This document shows positions 24,390 to 31,522 of a stretch of DNA of 43,004 bases, piece after piece (within the stretch, counting starts at the first letter, position 1; each line of letters starts with the position of its first letter). The DNA is taken from assembly GCA_024742305.1 (NCBI GenBank), contig JANSYQ010000028.1, positions 1 through 43,004 of the forward strand, written 5' to 3'. A program made the position numbers and the translations under genes. Under the pieces are notes generated by a model, which had not been told where the DNA came from, searched no databases, and worked only from the letters and a program-made list of their open reading frames with translations. The DNA is from a bacterium (GTDB taxonomy: Bacteria; Bacteroidota; Bacteroidia; Flavobacteriales_D; Crocinitomicaceae).

Positions 24390-24950
24390 TTATTTCTTTC
24401 TATTAGGATTGTTTTTTACAAACGAACTCCAGCTAGATGATTTGGACTTATTGTGCTCTCCAACGCCTTTTGAGTAGTGATGACAGACAGCAACGGCAAG
24501 TCCATCGGTGGCATCGAGGTACTTCGGCATTTCGCCAAACTGCAACATTTTCTGTAGCATACCTGCCACTTGTTCCTTAGACGCTGCTCCCGACCCAGTG
24601 ATCGATTGTTTGATGCGACGCGGCGAGTATTCTTCAAAAGGCAGATTATTGGCAAGTGCCGTAGCAATGGCAACGCCTTGAGCGCGACCTAGCTTTAGCA
24701 TAGACTGTACATTTTTCCCAAAGAAAGGTGCCTCAATTGCCATTTCATCCGGTTTGAACTCTTTGATGAGTCCGTCCATACGATCGTAAATGCGTTTGAG
24801 TTTGTCCGGGTGACTCGAAAGTTTTTGCAGTTGAATCACACCAAAATTGATCATTTTCAGTTGCTTACCCTGCACGTGAATGATTCCGTATCCCATCACG
24901 GTAGTTCCCGGATCGACTCCCAAAATTACTTTATCGACTGAAGTTGGCAT
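24390..24950 (-). CDS. ruvC: Crossover junction endodeoxyribonuclease RuvC
   Basis: This 186-aa RuvC resolves Holliday junctions together with RuvAB. The four catalytic acids of the family are all present: Asp13 (LGVDPGTTVMGYG), Glu73 (MAIEAPFFGKNVQS), Asp146 and Asp149 (LDATDGLAVAVCHH). The basic C-terminal tail (KSKSSSWSSFVKNN) is a little longer than in E. coli RuvC. The ATG at 24950 lies 30 bp from a divergently oriented gene, so a compact divergent promoter region must overlap the starts. Confidence 0.96.
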   Translation of the reverse strand: MPTSVDKVILGVDPGTTVMGYGIIHVQGKQLKMINFGVIQLQKLSSHPDKLKRIYDRMDGLIKEFKPDEMAIEAPFFGKNVQSMLKLGRAQGVAIATALANNLPFEEYSPRRIKQSITGSGAASKEQVAGMLQKMLQFGEMPKYLDATDGLAVAVCHHYSKGVGEHNKSKSSSWSSFVKNNPNRKK

Positions 24951-24980
24951 CTGTCATTAAAACTAGCGATTTCCAACGGA

Positions 24981-25979
24981 ATGTTATGGCAATCGAAAGG
25001 ATGGGTTTTGAGTTTTGTGCTATATTCAACTATCGAAACCGAATTACGACATACGAACAAGCTGCGGACACGATTGTTCTTGTTGCTGAAGATGCTACTC
25101 TTTTCCGGTGTTTTGGTGTTGCTTTGGTATCAATTGAACGGCGTAAAAAAAGAAGCGTGGGAGCAATTCGGAATCTCGAAATCATGGGCCTTGTTCGGTG
25201 CGATTCTACTCGTTATCCCCAATATCTATCTCGCGTACCGAAAGTGGTTGGTTACACTAAAAACCATTGAAATCAGCGCGGATCGAAAAACAAAAGTGCA
25301 CTCCTTTTTCGCCGGTTTGGTCACGGGATTGCTAACGCCCAACATGATTGGGAATTTCATCGGTCGATTCTATTATTTCGAGAAGGAGCATCGTGCAAAT
25401 ATCGCGGCATTTACCGTGCTTTCGAATATCGGTCAGTTTTTGGCGAGTATCACATTTGGCGCCGTGTCTGTGATTTGGCTGGGAGAATTGTTAGTTTGGA
25501 AAGACGAGGAACGATTGATGTACGTCTTGCTGATTATCGTTGTGGTCAGCTACTTGTTTTTCTTTTATATCGACAACTTTCTGCGTTTTTTCAAAAAGAT
25601 GAAATTTGGGGCGTCTTTCAAACAACTATTGAAGAAAAGTCCATGGTTTCGAACGCAAATTTTGTTCCTCAGTTTCGGACGTTTTCTCATTTTTACCTTG
25701 CAATTTTCGCTCATGTTGATGGCCTTCGGAGCGGATTGGACCCTTGAATTGATCGCCGCCATTTGGCAAGTGTATTTACTCACTATGATTGCACCGTCTT
25801 TGATTCTCGGAAAAGTGGGGGTGAAGGAATCTATTGCTTTATTTGTTCTAGCTTCATTGAGCGTGAATGAAGTAGCTATTCTGTTTGCGTCACTTTCCAT
25901 TTGGATTTTGAACACCGTTTCTCCAGCCTTGTTGGGATTGTTAATTTGTAGAGATAAATCATGGAGGCAACAAGCATAG
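24981..25979 (+). CDS. Flippase-like integral membrane protein (LPG synthase TM-domain family)
   Basis: This 332-aa multi-pass membrane protein has about eight hydrophobic helices and the pattern of the lysylphosphatidylglycerol-synthase TM / YbhN / AglD superfamily: YRKWLVTLK after the second helix, GLLTPNMIGNFIGRFYYF, and a later SLILGKVGVKESIA segment. Such proteins are proposed to move polyprenyl- or lipid-linked substrates across membranes. The start is the first ATG after ruvC; the N-terminal ~30 residues are poorly conserved-looking, so a later start is possible. It overlaps the next gene by 19 bp, which points to joint action with that glycosyltransferase. Confidence 0.82.
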   Translation: MLWQSKGWVLSFVLYSTIETELRHTNKLRTRLFLLLKMLLFSGVLVLLWYQLNGVKKEAWEQFGISKSWALFGAILLVIPNIYLAYRKWLVTLKTIEISADRKTKVHSFFAGLVTGLLTPNMIGNFIGRFYYFEKEHRANIAAFTVLSNIGQFLASITFGAVSVIWLGELLVWKDEERLMYVLLIIVVVSYLFFFYIDNFLRFFKKMKFGASFKQLLKKSPWFRTQILFLSFGRFLIFTLQFSLMLMAFGADWTLELIAAIWQVYLLTMIAPSLILGKVGVKESIALFVLASLSVNEVAILFASLSIWILNTVSPALLGLLICRDKSWRQQA

Positions 25980-27082
25980 ATTGGATCAATTATTTCCTTT
26001 GGGCGTATGGAATATTCTTCGCTTTGATTGGATTGTTTGGATTCTCGCTACAACGTAATAAAGAGCGTGGTTATCAAGATGGGGAGAAGTTGGAAGCAAG
26101 CGAAATTACCGTTCTGGTTCCTTTTCGAAACGAGGCGGAGAATCTTCCTGCGCTATTAGAAAGCATCTGCAATTTGTCCAAGCTTCCTGCTGAATTTATT
26201 TTCATCGATGATCATTCCGATGACAATTCTGTAGTGATCATCAAGGCGGAAATTGACAATTTGCCCATTCGTGTCATTCATGCTGATAAAGGAAAAAATG
26301 GAAAGAAAAGCGCAATTCGCAAGGGTGCAAAGGAGGTGAAAACGGAATACACGCTCACGTGGGATGCAGATGTGGTAGTGAGCACGGATTATTTTAAAGC
26401 AATAGAGCGTGTTTCGAAAGCAGATATGTACGTTTTGCCCGCGATTTTTACTTCGAAATCATTTCTTCAGCATCTATTTACCTTCGACGTAGTGGTGGCA
26501 AATGCTGTAAATACAGGACTTTCAGGTTGGCGCAGACCTATTTTTGCTAGTGGCGCGAACTTACTCTACCGAACTCGAATGTTTGAAGAATTGGATTCGA
26601 TTGATCAACATGATCATATCTCTAGCGGTGATGATACTTTCCTGCTACGCGATTTTACTCGGAACAAAGCAAAAGTTCATTTGAGTACAGATCCTGAATT
26701 AGCGGTTATGACGCCAACACCGTCCACCTTTCGAGAATATCTTTCTCAGCGATTGCGGTGGGTGAGCAAAACAAATTCCTTGGGTGATTGGCTAAATACG
26801 TTCGTGGCGGTGAAGCAATTGCTATTCATGCTTGCTTTTATCGGCTTATTGGGTTGGACCGTGCTACAAGGTTTTTGGTTCGGATTAATCTATCTACTTC
26901 TCTGTAAAATGATCACTGATTTCTTGGTGTTTAGCGCTTATTTTAAGCAAATCAAACGTTTAGGACTCCTGTTAATGTTGCCATTTGCCGAAATTTGGTT
27001 TCCGCTTTACTCCATTTTACTAGCCATCTTGATTCCCTTTTACCGACCCAAATGGAAGGGGAGGACAATTGTTTCGAAGTAG
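25961..27082 (+). CDS. Membrane-bound family 2 glycosyltransferase
   Basis: This 373-aa protein has an N-terminal membrane helix (about 8-28), a GT2 catalytic domain (about 45-265) and two to three C-terminal helices (about 280-365). Motifs are ITVLVPFRNEAENLP, FIDDHSDD, TWDADVVVS (metal-binding Asp-x-Asp), ISSGDDTFLL (acceptor/catalytic acid) and SQRLRWVSK (QxxRW type). This architecture is that of processive or lipid-acceptor GT2 enzymes such as hyaluronan/cellulose synthase relatives and ceramide glucosyltransferase-like enzymes. The sugar and acceptor are unknown. Overlap with the flippase-like gene suggests synthesis and translocation of one glycolipid. Confidence 0.9.
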   Translation: MEATSIDWINYFLWAYGIFFALIGLFGFSLQRNKERGYQDGEKLEASEITVLVPFRNEAENLPALLESICNLSKLPAEFIFIDDHSDDNSVVIIKAEIDNLPIRVIHADKGKNGKKSAIRKGAKEVKTEYTLTWDADVVVSTDYFKAIERVSKADMYVLPAIFTSKSFLQHLFTFDVVVANAVNTGLSGWRRPIFASGANLLYRTRMFEELDSIDQHDHISSGDDTFLLRDFTRNKAKVHLSTDPELAVMTPTPSTFREYLSQRLRWVSKTNSLGDWLNTFVAVKQLLFMLAFIGLLGWTVLQGFWFGLIYLLLCKMITDFLVFSAYFKQIKRLGLLLMLPFAEIWFPLYSILLAILIPFYRPKWKGRTIVSK

Positions 27083-27132
27083 TATTGCCCAAGTTAATTG
27101 AGGTAGCAAACACATTCAGCCTTGCTTCGCCA

Positions 27133-27591
27133 TTACTTAGTAAATACGTGTTTGTAATACGGATATTCTGATGTTCCTTTACTCAAAGGCAAGTGCCAAT
27201 CGCTGGTAATTAATGTGTCTTCGTTTACACAGCCTACCAATGAATCGGCTTCCTTATTATCAGGCAGTATTTTGTATTTGTAACTGTTGTTGATTTCGAA
27301 ACACAATCCCGACTTGAATTCAGGTAACACCAATCGATATTTCTCTTCCTCGGAATTTTTAATTTGATAAATACGACCTTTTTCTTCAATTCGGATGCTG
27401 TAGCTATCAGAGTAATTACTCGCAGGAATGATACTCGTTAGTACAGTATCATTCACGCTGTCATACGTGTACTCGATGGAGTACTGCCAGTTCCATGTTC
27501 CGGAGAGGACAAGGCTGTCTTTTTCAAGTTTGTCCTTGATGCAAGAAGTGAGAATAAGTAGTAAAAGGGCTAAAATGGCGATGTGTTTCAT
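27133..27591 (-). CDS. Small lipoprotein, unknown
   Basis: This 152-aa protein has a clear lipoprotein signal: Lys-His, a run of Leu/Ile and lipobox LTSC (Cys at about residue 17). The mature part is a beta-rich domain (LVLSGTWNWQYSIEYTY, YSIRIEEKGRIYQI) that may be lipocalin-like. The GTW...Y start and a following YKYKILPDN strand fit a small beta-barrel, but this is not certain. It is convergent with the membrane GT2 gene and separated from the next minus-strand gene by repeats, so it is likely transcribed alone. Confidence 0.65.
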   Translation of the reverse strand: MKHIAILALLLLILTSCIKDKLEKDSLVLSGTWNWQYSIEYTYDSVNDTVLTSIIPASNYSDSYSIRIEEKGRIYQIKNSEEEKYRLVLPEFKSGLCFEINNSYKYKILPDNKEADSLVGCVNEDTLITSDWHLPLSKGTSEYPYYKHVFTK

Positions 27592-27709
27592 GAGAGGTGA
27601 GATCTTTTTAGAGGAACAAAAATAAGTAGAGAAAGGTTACAGTTTGGTGAGTAGTACGACTTAATAAGGTAGGAATTATTTTTTGACATTAATACAATTA
27701 TACAATTAT

Positions 27710-27739
27710 GTAATTAGGCAAACCTGCCTGCCGCAGGCA
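27710..27739. repeat. Short dispersed repeats: AT-rich block and CTGCCGCAG palindrome
   Basis: GTAATTAGGCAA (27710-27721) also occurs in inverted orientation in the inverted repeat near 18676-18687. Immediately after it is TGCCTG-CCG-CAGGCA (27725-27739), a perfect 6-bp-arm palindrome of a kind I have seen scattered in intergenic regions of Bacteroidota genomes. The rest of the 235-bp gap (27592-27826) holds only the terminator of the gene at 27827. Confidence 0.6.
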
Positions 27740-27782
27740 CGGTGTCTAATTTGAGCAACAAACGAGAAAAATAAGTGCAAAA

Positions 27783-27806
27783 AAGGCCGTCCATCAGGAC
27801 AGCCTT
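27783..27806 (-). terminator. Intrinsic terminator of the DUF3127 gene
   Basis: On the minus strand AAGGCTGTCC (27806-27797) pairs with GGACGGCCTT (27792-27783), one G-U wobble, loop TGAT, followed by a run of T residues (27782-27777 as A on the plus strand). It ends 20 bp after the stop of the gene at 27827. Confidence 0.85.
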
Positions 27807-27826
27807 CTCATCATTTCTAAATTTCC

Positions 27827-28213
27827 TTAGAACGGCAAATCGTCATCATCTGATGCATCCGTTCCTCCTGAAGGCATCGGAGACGCCGCTGGGTCCAAAT
27901 TCATATCTGATGGTCCACCTTGTGGCATTCCCTGACCCATTTTCTCAATGCGCCATGCATCCAAAGTGTTGAAGTATTTCACTTCTCCCTGCGGGCTTGT
28001 CCATTCTCGACCGCGTAGATTGAAAGATACCTCTACTGTTTCTCCTTCCGTCATTCCATCGAGCATAGAACATTTATCCTGAACCGCTTGGAACATAATG
28101 TCTTGTGGGTACATCGACGAAGAATCTGTGATCACGAATTCTCGCTTCGCAAACTTCTCAGTCACCTGCACTGTGTCTTTTATTACTTTGATTTGTCCTG
28201 TTAATTTGAACAT
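27827..28213 (-). CDS. DUF3127 protein with SSB-like acidic C-terminal tip
   Basis: This 128-aa protein has a compact beta-barrel-like domain at about 1-95 (FKLTGQIKVIKDTVQVTEKF split by a turn; FVITDSSSMYPQDIMFQ; VEVSFNLRGREW; FNTLDAWRIE), which fits DUF3127, an OB-like family. A Gly/Pro/Met/Ser-rich linker follows, and the protein ends in DASDDDDLPF. The final DDDLPF closely resembles the C-terminal peptide of bacterial SSB (DDDIPF) that docks DNA-repair and replication proteins. A role in single-stranded DNA metabolism is therefore a fair inference. It lies 36 bp downstream of the flavin reductase gene. Confidence 0.88.
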   Translation of the reverse strand: MFKLTGQIKVIKDTVQVTEKFAKREFVITDSSSMYPQDIMFQAVQDKCSMLDGMTEGETVEVSFNLRGREWTSPQGEVKYFNTLDAWRIEKMGQGMPQGGPSDMNLDPAASPMPSGGTDASDDDDLPF

Positions 28214-28249
28214 AATTGCTTCTTAGTTTATGGTTGTTGTTTGTGTTGT

Positions 28250-29146
28250 CTATCCGTTATTGAATGCCAATAAAGTCATCCAGGCTTCTTCTAATTTATC
28301 TTCTTGCAAAAGCGCTTTCGCTTTCAGATGCAATTCTTTCTCCAATTGAGCAGCGTTGTCTTCTAAAGATACAAATAAATCACTCAATTCCAGAAGTTTG
28401 TGCTCGTTTACATCGGTTTCGTTCGGTAACTCAACAATCCCCGCTAGTTGTCCCAAATCGTTGGCGGAAAGAATTTCACTCGAGCGAATATCTTCCGGAA
28501 TGGCATCGTATCCAATTCCCACTGTTGTGATAGGTTTAGTGATTTCGAACATGGAGTTTTCATCGGCACGACAATACCAATTCCCGCCCATACGTGAAAC
28601 CAAGTCGATTTTCTTCTGATCAATCAAACCGTTTTCATCGAGCAAATCTTCCTTGATGTGGATGCGTTGCACCTCGCAAATAACAAGGTTTCCTGCCCCT
28701 CCTTGATCGCCTAACTCTTTTACTTCGACGACCTTACACTCGAACTGAACCGGCGCTTCTGCCACGCGTTTCGGTCGAATTGTTTCCGAAGGAATCCCCG
28801 TCAACCCCGATTTTACAAACTCATCTACATTCGGTTCAAAAGGTGAACTAGCCAAACTCATTTGCTGGACCATGTCGTAATTCACTACGTTGATAACTAC
28901 CTCAGGGACAACTTTCACGTTGTTGTAGGTATCTTTCGTGGTGTTCGTACGACCGCTTCTCGCTGGTGAGAAAATCATTATTGGTGGATTCGCACTAAAT
29001 ACATTGAAGAAACTGAAGGGTGCCAAATTGTCGTTTCCATCCGCATCTACGGTAGAAGCAAACGCGATTGGTCGAGGCCCCACAGCACCCAATAAGTGCT
29101 TGTGAACCATAGGAACAGAAAGATCTTTCGGGTCAAAAGTTACCAT
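28250..29146 (-). CDS. Flavin reductase-like protein (FMN-binding split barrel)
   Basis: This 298-aa protein has a DIM6/NTAB-type flavin reductase domain at about 1-205. Visible parts are HKHLLGAVGPRPIAFAST, LAPFSFFNVFSANPP (FMN phosphate and isoalloxazine contacts), FSPARSGRTNTTKDTYNNV and the late FECKVVEVKELGDQGG. It should bind FMN and use NAD(P)H, or serve as a flavoprotein partner. The last ~85 residues form a Leu/Glu-rich helical extension (LGQLAGIVELP, LSDLFVSLEDNAAQLEKEL) not present in the minimal family. The gene leads a probable operon with the DUF3127 gene. Confidence 0.9.
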   Translation of the reverse strand: MVTFDPKDLSVPMVHKHLLGAVGPRPIAFASTVDADGNDNLAPFSFFNVFSANPPIMIFSPARSGRTNTTKDTYNNVKVVPEVVINVVNYDMVQQMSLASSPFEPNVDEFVKSGLTGIPSETIRPKRVAEAPVQFECKVVEVKELGDQGGAGNLVICEVQRIHIKEDLLDENGLIDQKKIDLVSRMGGNWYCRADENSMFEITKPITTVGIGYDAIPEDIRSSEILSANDLGQLAGIVELPNETDVNEHKLLELSDLFVSLEDNAAQLEKELHLKAKALLQEDKLEEAWMTLLAFNNG

Positions 29147-29173
29147 ATCGTTCGTGCATTAAATTGCAGAAGG

Positions 29174-29205
29174 CAAAGGTAAGAGGAATTCAGGGTTTCT
29201 TCAAG
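29174..29205 (-). promoter_or_regulatory. Candidate Bacteroidota-type promoter of the flavin reductase gene
   Basis: On the minus strand CTTG (29205-29202) and TACCTTTG (29181-29174) are separated by 20 bp. They match the TTTG / TAnnTTTG consensus with one mismatch in the -33 box. The -7 box lies 27 bp upstream of the ATG. Confidence 0.6.
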
Positions 29206-29240
29206 AGCTACAACGCAGACTTATCCACAAGTTATAGACA

Positions 29241-31160
29241 TTATTTCACGATAAATTGCTGAACAACGTTTTGGTCTTTCAATCGTAATAGGTAAACACC
29301 GGGCGCTAATCCATCTAATGGTATAGTATCGTTTATCGATTGCGATTCCTGTTCTCGTAACAACTGTCCATATAAGGTTTCGATTCGGTAACAAACGTTA
29401 GCCGCTACATGCTGTTCTACGTGTAAAACCTCATTAGTCGGGTTAGGATAAATCAAGAGTTTCTTTTGCAATTCAGAGACAATCAATCCTAAACTTGAAG
29501 CAAACAAAACTTCCACAAGAAGCACGGCATTTGGTTCCAGCGTCACTACAAAATTACTAGTGGGTGAAATGTTCTCCATGCTCAAAATATCAGATCCATT
29601 GAGTGAAGAAACTGCCTGCGCTTGCGTCATGCCCCCTGCGATCAGAGCTTCGTACTCAAACTGTGCGTTGTTGTTTAGAGAATCTACCCTAAACAAGCGA
29701 ATTTCGTTGATGGATGATGGATTATTTATATTGAATTCATACGTGCGAGGTCCATTGGCAATAGATTGATAGTATGTGAAATTTTGAGCCGCATTTGCCA
29801 CAATAATGTCCATGCTACTGACCGGGGTAAAGGAAAGAGTTCCGTCTAGAATAGAGTCAAGAGGAGATAAGGAGTTACCAGCAATATCGATGAAACCAGC
29901 ACTATCAAGTTGTTCAATGTTGTAATGCCAATCGAACAAAAGATGATTGATTGTCTCGCCAAGCGGATCGGGAGCATAATTGGTTACAAGAATTTGCAGC
30001 GTGTTGGTATGTGCCGAAGCGACGATCGGGATTTGCTCGTTGATGTTGTAATTCACAAAACTGCCTTGTAATCGTTCTGAAAGTTGTAGGGCTTTATGCG
30101 CTGGTTTTTCAATACCTCCATAGGTCAATAATCCGTAGTCTCCGTGAAACTCTTGAGGGTCAGAATTGAAATCCTGCCATGCCGCAACGACATTATTATC
30201 GGTTGCCGTTTTTGAAATATTGATCTGATTCTTTATGAAAAACGAGCGTTGTAAGTCCGTATCACGAAAAGAAGACGGAGTATTCCATTCACTTATAATC
30301 GTTTCGGGAATCTGAATTCCTAATGAACTGCATTTTTGGGAGGTGTAATTGAGTATGTTAAGATGAATGGAATGTGCCATGTGAAAGTTATGCCAGCTCA
30401 CGAAATCTAGAGGTTTGTTCCAAACGGAGCTAGAATCAAGCAATGCAGCCAAAAGGGAAGAGTCAGCGATTTCATTTCTCAAATACCCATACGGCGGCTC
30501 CCAATTGATATGATTTCCCCAAAAATTGGTTGCTGGTCCGCCCACAGGAATTGTATTATTCACCGATTTGATAGCGTCGTACGTATTTGTGAAAAGCTCA
30601 AAATATTCAGCTTCTGTTCCGGTCCAGGAGCCTAAGTCGGGTTCATTCCAGATCTCAAAGTAAGCGTTATCAATTCCATATCCATTCACCAATTGATCCG
30701 TTAAAGCTGAAACAACAGAATTCCAGGCATTATAATCCGCCGGTGGTTTTGTGTTCAATACAAACCAGCCAGGGGTTTGAGCTGGCGAACCGTCAGAAGA
30801 TGAGCTCAACCACGCAGGCATTTTCTCAAAAATGAAAATAACCTTTTCGGAGCGATTTGAAATATCTTGTAGTTGTTGTTCGGCCAAATCTAGATATGCT
30901 AGGGCATCATTCAAATTTGTAGTATTATTCAGTGCCGACTCAATGATGTGTAAACGGATGGCGTTGTACTCACTACCATTGTTCTCAAATAGATCAATTG
31001 CCTCCTGAGTTTTTGGTACGTAAAAAATTCCATGTTTGAAAGAATTGCCAACAGCTCCGCCCTGGTCGAGAGGGTCAATGGCAATTGAGACTTGTCCTAA
31101 TACGCTGCTTGAGTTGAAAACTAAGCTAATGGCAAATAAAAATCGTACGAGCGTTTTCAA
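29241..31160 (-). CDS. Secreted GH39-like glycoside hydrolase with T9SS sorting domain
   Basis: This 639-aa protein starts at TTG and has a signal peptide (about 1-22, cleavage near VLG-Q). The catalytic region (about 25-370) has the look of a clan GH-A TIM barrel, closest to GH39: acid/base Glu173 in EIWNEPDLGSW, nucleophile Glu291 in IISEWNTPSS, and HNFHMAHS between them. A beta-sandwich segment follows (about 375-545), then a T9SS type A domain at about 555-639 (LLIYPNPTNEV, LYGQLLREQ, APGVYLLRLKD). It should hydrolyse a polysaccharide outside the cell; the substrate (xyloside, uronide or other) cannot be read from sequence. No SusC/SusD genes lie nearby, so it is not in an evident utilisation locus. 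Confidence 0.87.
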   Translation of the reverse strand: MKTLVRFLFAISLVFNSSSVLGQVSIAIDPLDQGGAVGNSFKHGIFYVPKTQEAIDLFENNGSEYNAIRLHIIESALNNTTNLNDALAYLDLAEQQLQDISNRSEKVIFIFEKMPAWLSSSSDGSPAQTPGWFVLNTKPPADYNAWNSVVSALTDQLVNGYGIDNAYFEIWNEPDLGSWTGTEAEYFELFTNTYDAIKSVNNTIPVGGPATNFWGNHINWEPPYGYLRNEIADSSLLAALLDSSSVWNKPLDFVSWHNFHMAHSIHLNILNYTSQKCSSLGIQIPETIISEWNTPSSFRDTDLQRSFFIKNQINISKTATDNNVVAAWQDFNSDPQEFHGDYGLLTYGGIEKPAHKALQLSERLQGSFVNYNINEQIPIVASAHTNTLQILVTNYAPDPLGETINHLLFDWHYNIEQLDSAGFIDIAGNSLSPLDSILDGTLSFTPVSSMDIIVANAAQNFTYYQSIANGPRTYEFNINNPSSINEIRLFRVDSLNNNAQFEYEALIAGGMTQAQAVSSLNGSDILSMENISPTSNFVVTLEPNAVLLVEVLFASSLGLIVSELQKKLLIYPNPTNEVLHVEQHVAANVCYRIETLYGQLLREQESQSINDTIPLDGLAPGVYLLRLKDQNVVQQFIVK

Positions 31161-31254
31161 TTGAATTGTTGTTTGTCCTAAAGTATTAATTTACTGAGAA
31201 CTAAAAAAAATATAACCGATTCAACTTTCTTTCAAAAAAATTAAAGGTTTGCTA

Positions 31255-31285
31255 TGTGTATTTTTTAAATAAATCTATATCTTTG
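31255..31285 (+). promoter_or_regulatory. Candidate promoter of the tRNA-Leu gene
   Basis: TATCTTTG (31278-31285) is a perfect TAnnTTTG -7 box. A -33 candidate TGTG (31255-31258) lies 19 bp upstream, one mismatch from TTTG. The region before it is A/T-rich. Transcription from here would yield a leader of about 85 nt before the mature tRNA. Confidence 0.6.
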
Positions 31286-31347
31286 CACCTCGCTTTTGCG
31301 GAGAAAAGAAAGCTTTCAGCGGAAAGCACGACGGTCAACAAGCCGAA

Positions 31348-31364
31348 TAATTCCATTGGAATTA
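31348..31364. promoter_or_regulatory. Palindrome just upstream of tRNA-Leu
   Basis: TAATTCCA-T-TGGAATTA is a perfect dyad with 8-bp arms ending 10 bp before the tRNA. A second hairpin, GCTTTC (31312-31317) with GAAAGC (31322-31327), precedes it. Either may be a processing signal or an operator. Confidence 0.5.
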
Positions 31365-31374
31365 CTGAAATAAT

Positions 31375-31456
31375 GCGGGTGTGGTGAAATTGGTAGACAC
31401 GCTAGACTTAGGATCTAGTGCCGCGAGGCGTGGGGGTTCGACTCCCTCCACCCGCA
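31375..31456 (+). tRNA. tRNA-Leu (anticodon UAG)
   Basis: The cloverleaf folds by eye. Acceptor arms are GCGGGTG (31375-31381) and CACCCGC (31449-31455) with discriminator A. The anticodon stem CTAGA/TCTAG encloses loop CTTAGGA with anticodon TAG at 31409-31411. A long class II variable arm (TGCCGCGAGGCGT region) and T arm GGGGG-TTCGACT-CCCTC follow. The 3' CCA is not encoded. It lies 66 bp upstream of the trigger factor gene. Confidence 0.96.
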
Positions 31457-31522
31457 CATAAAACAATGGTGTAAGATCGTCTTATGCCATTTTTTGTTTA
31501 AACACGATCAAAGACAAGAGTA

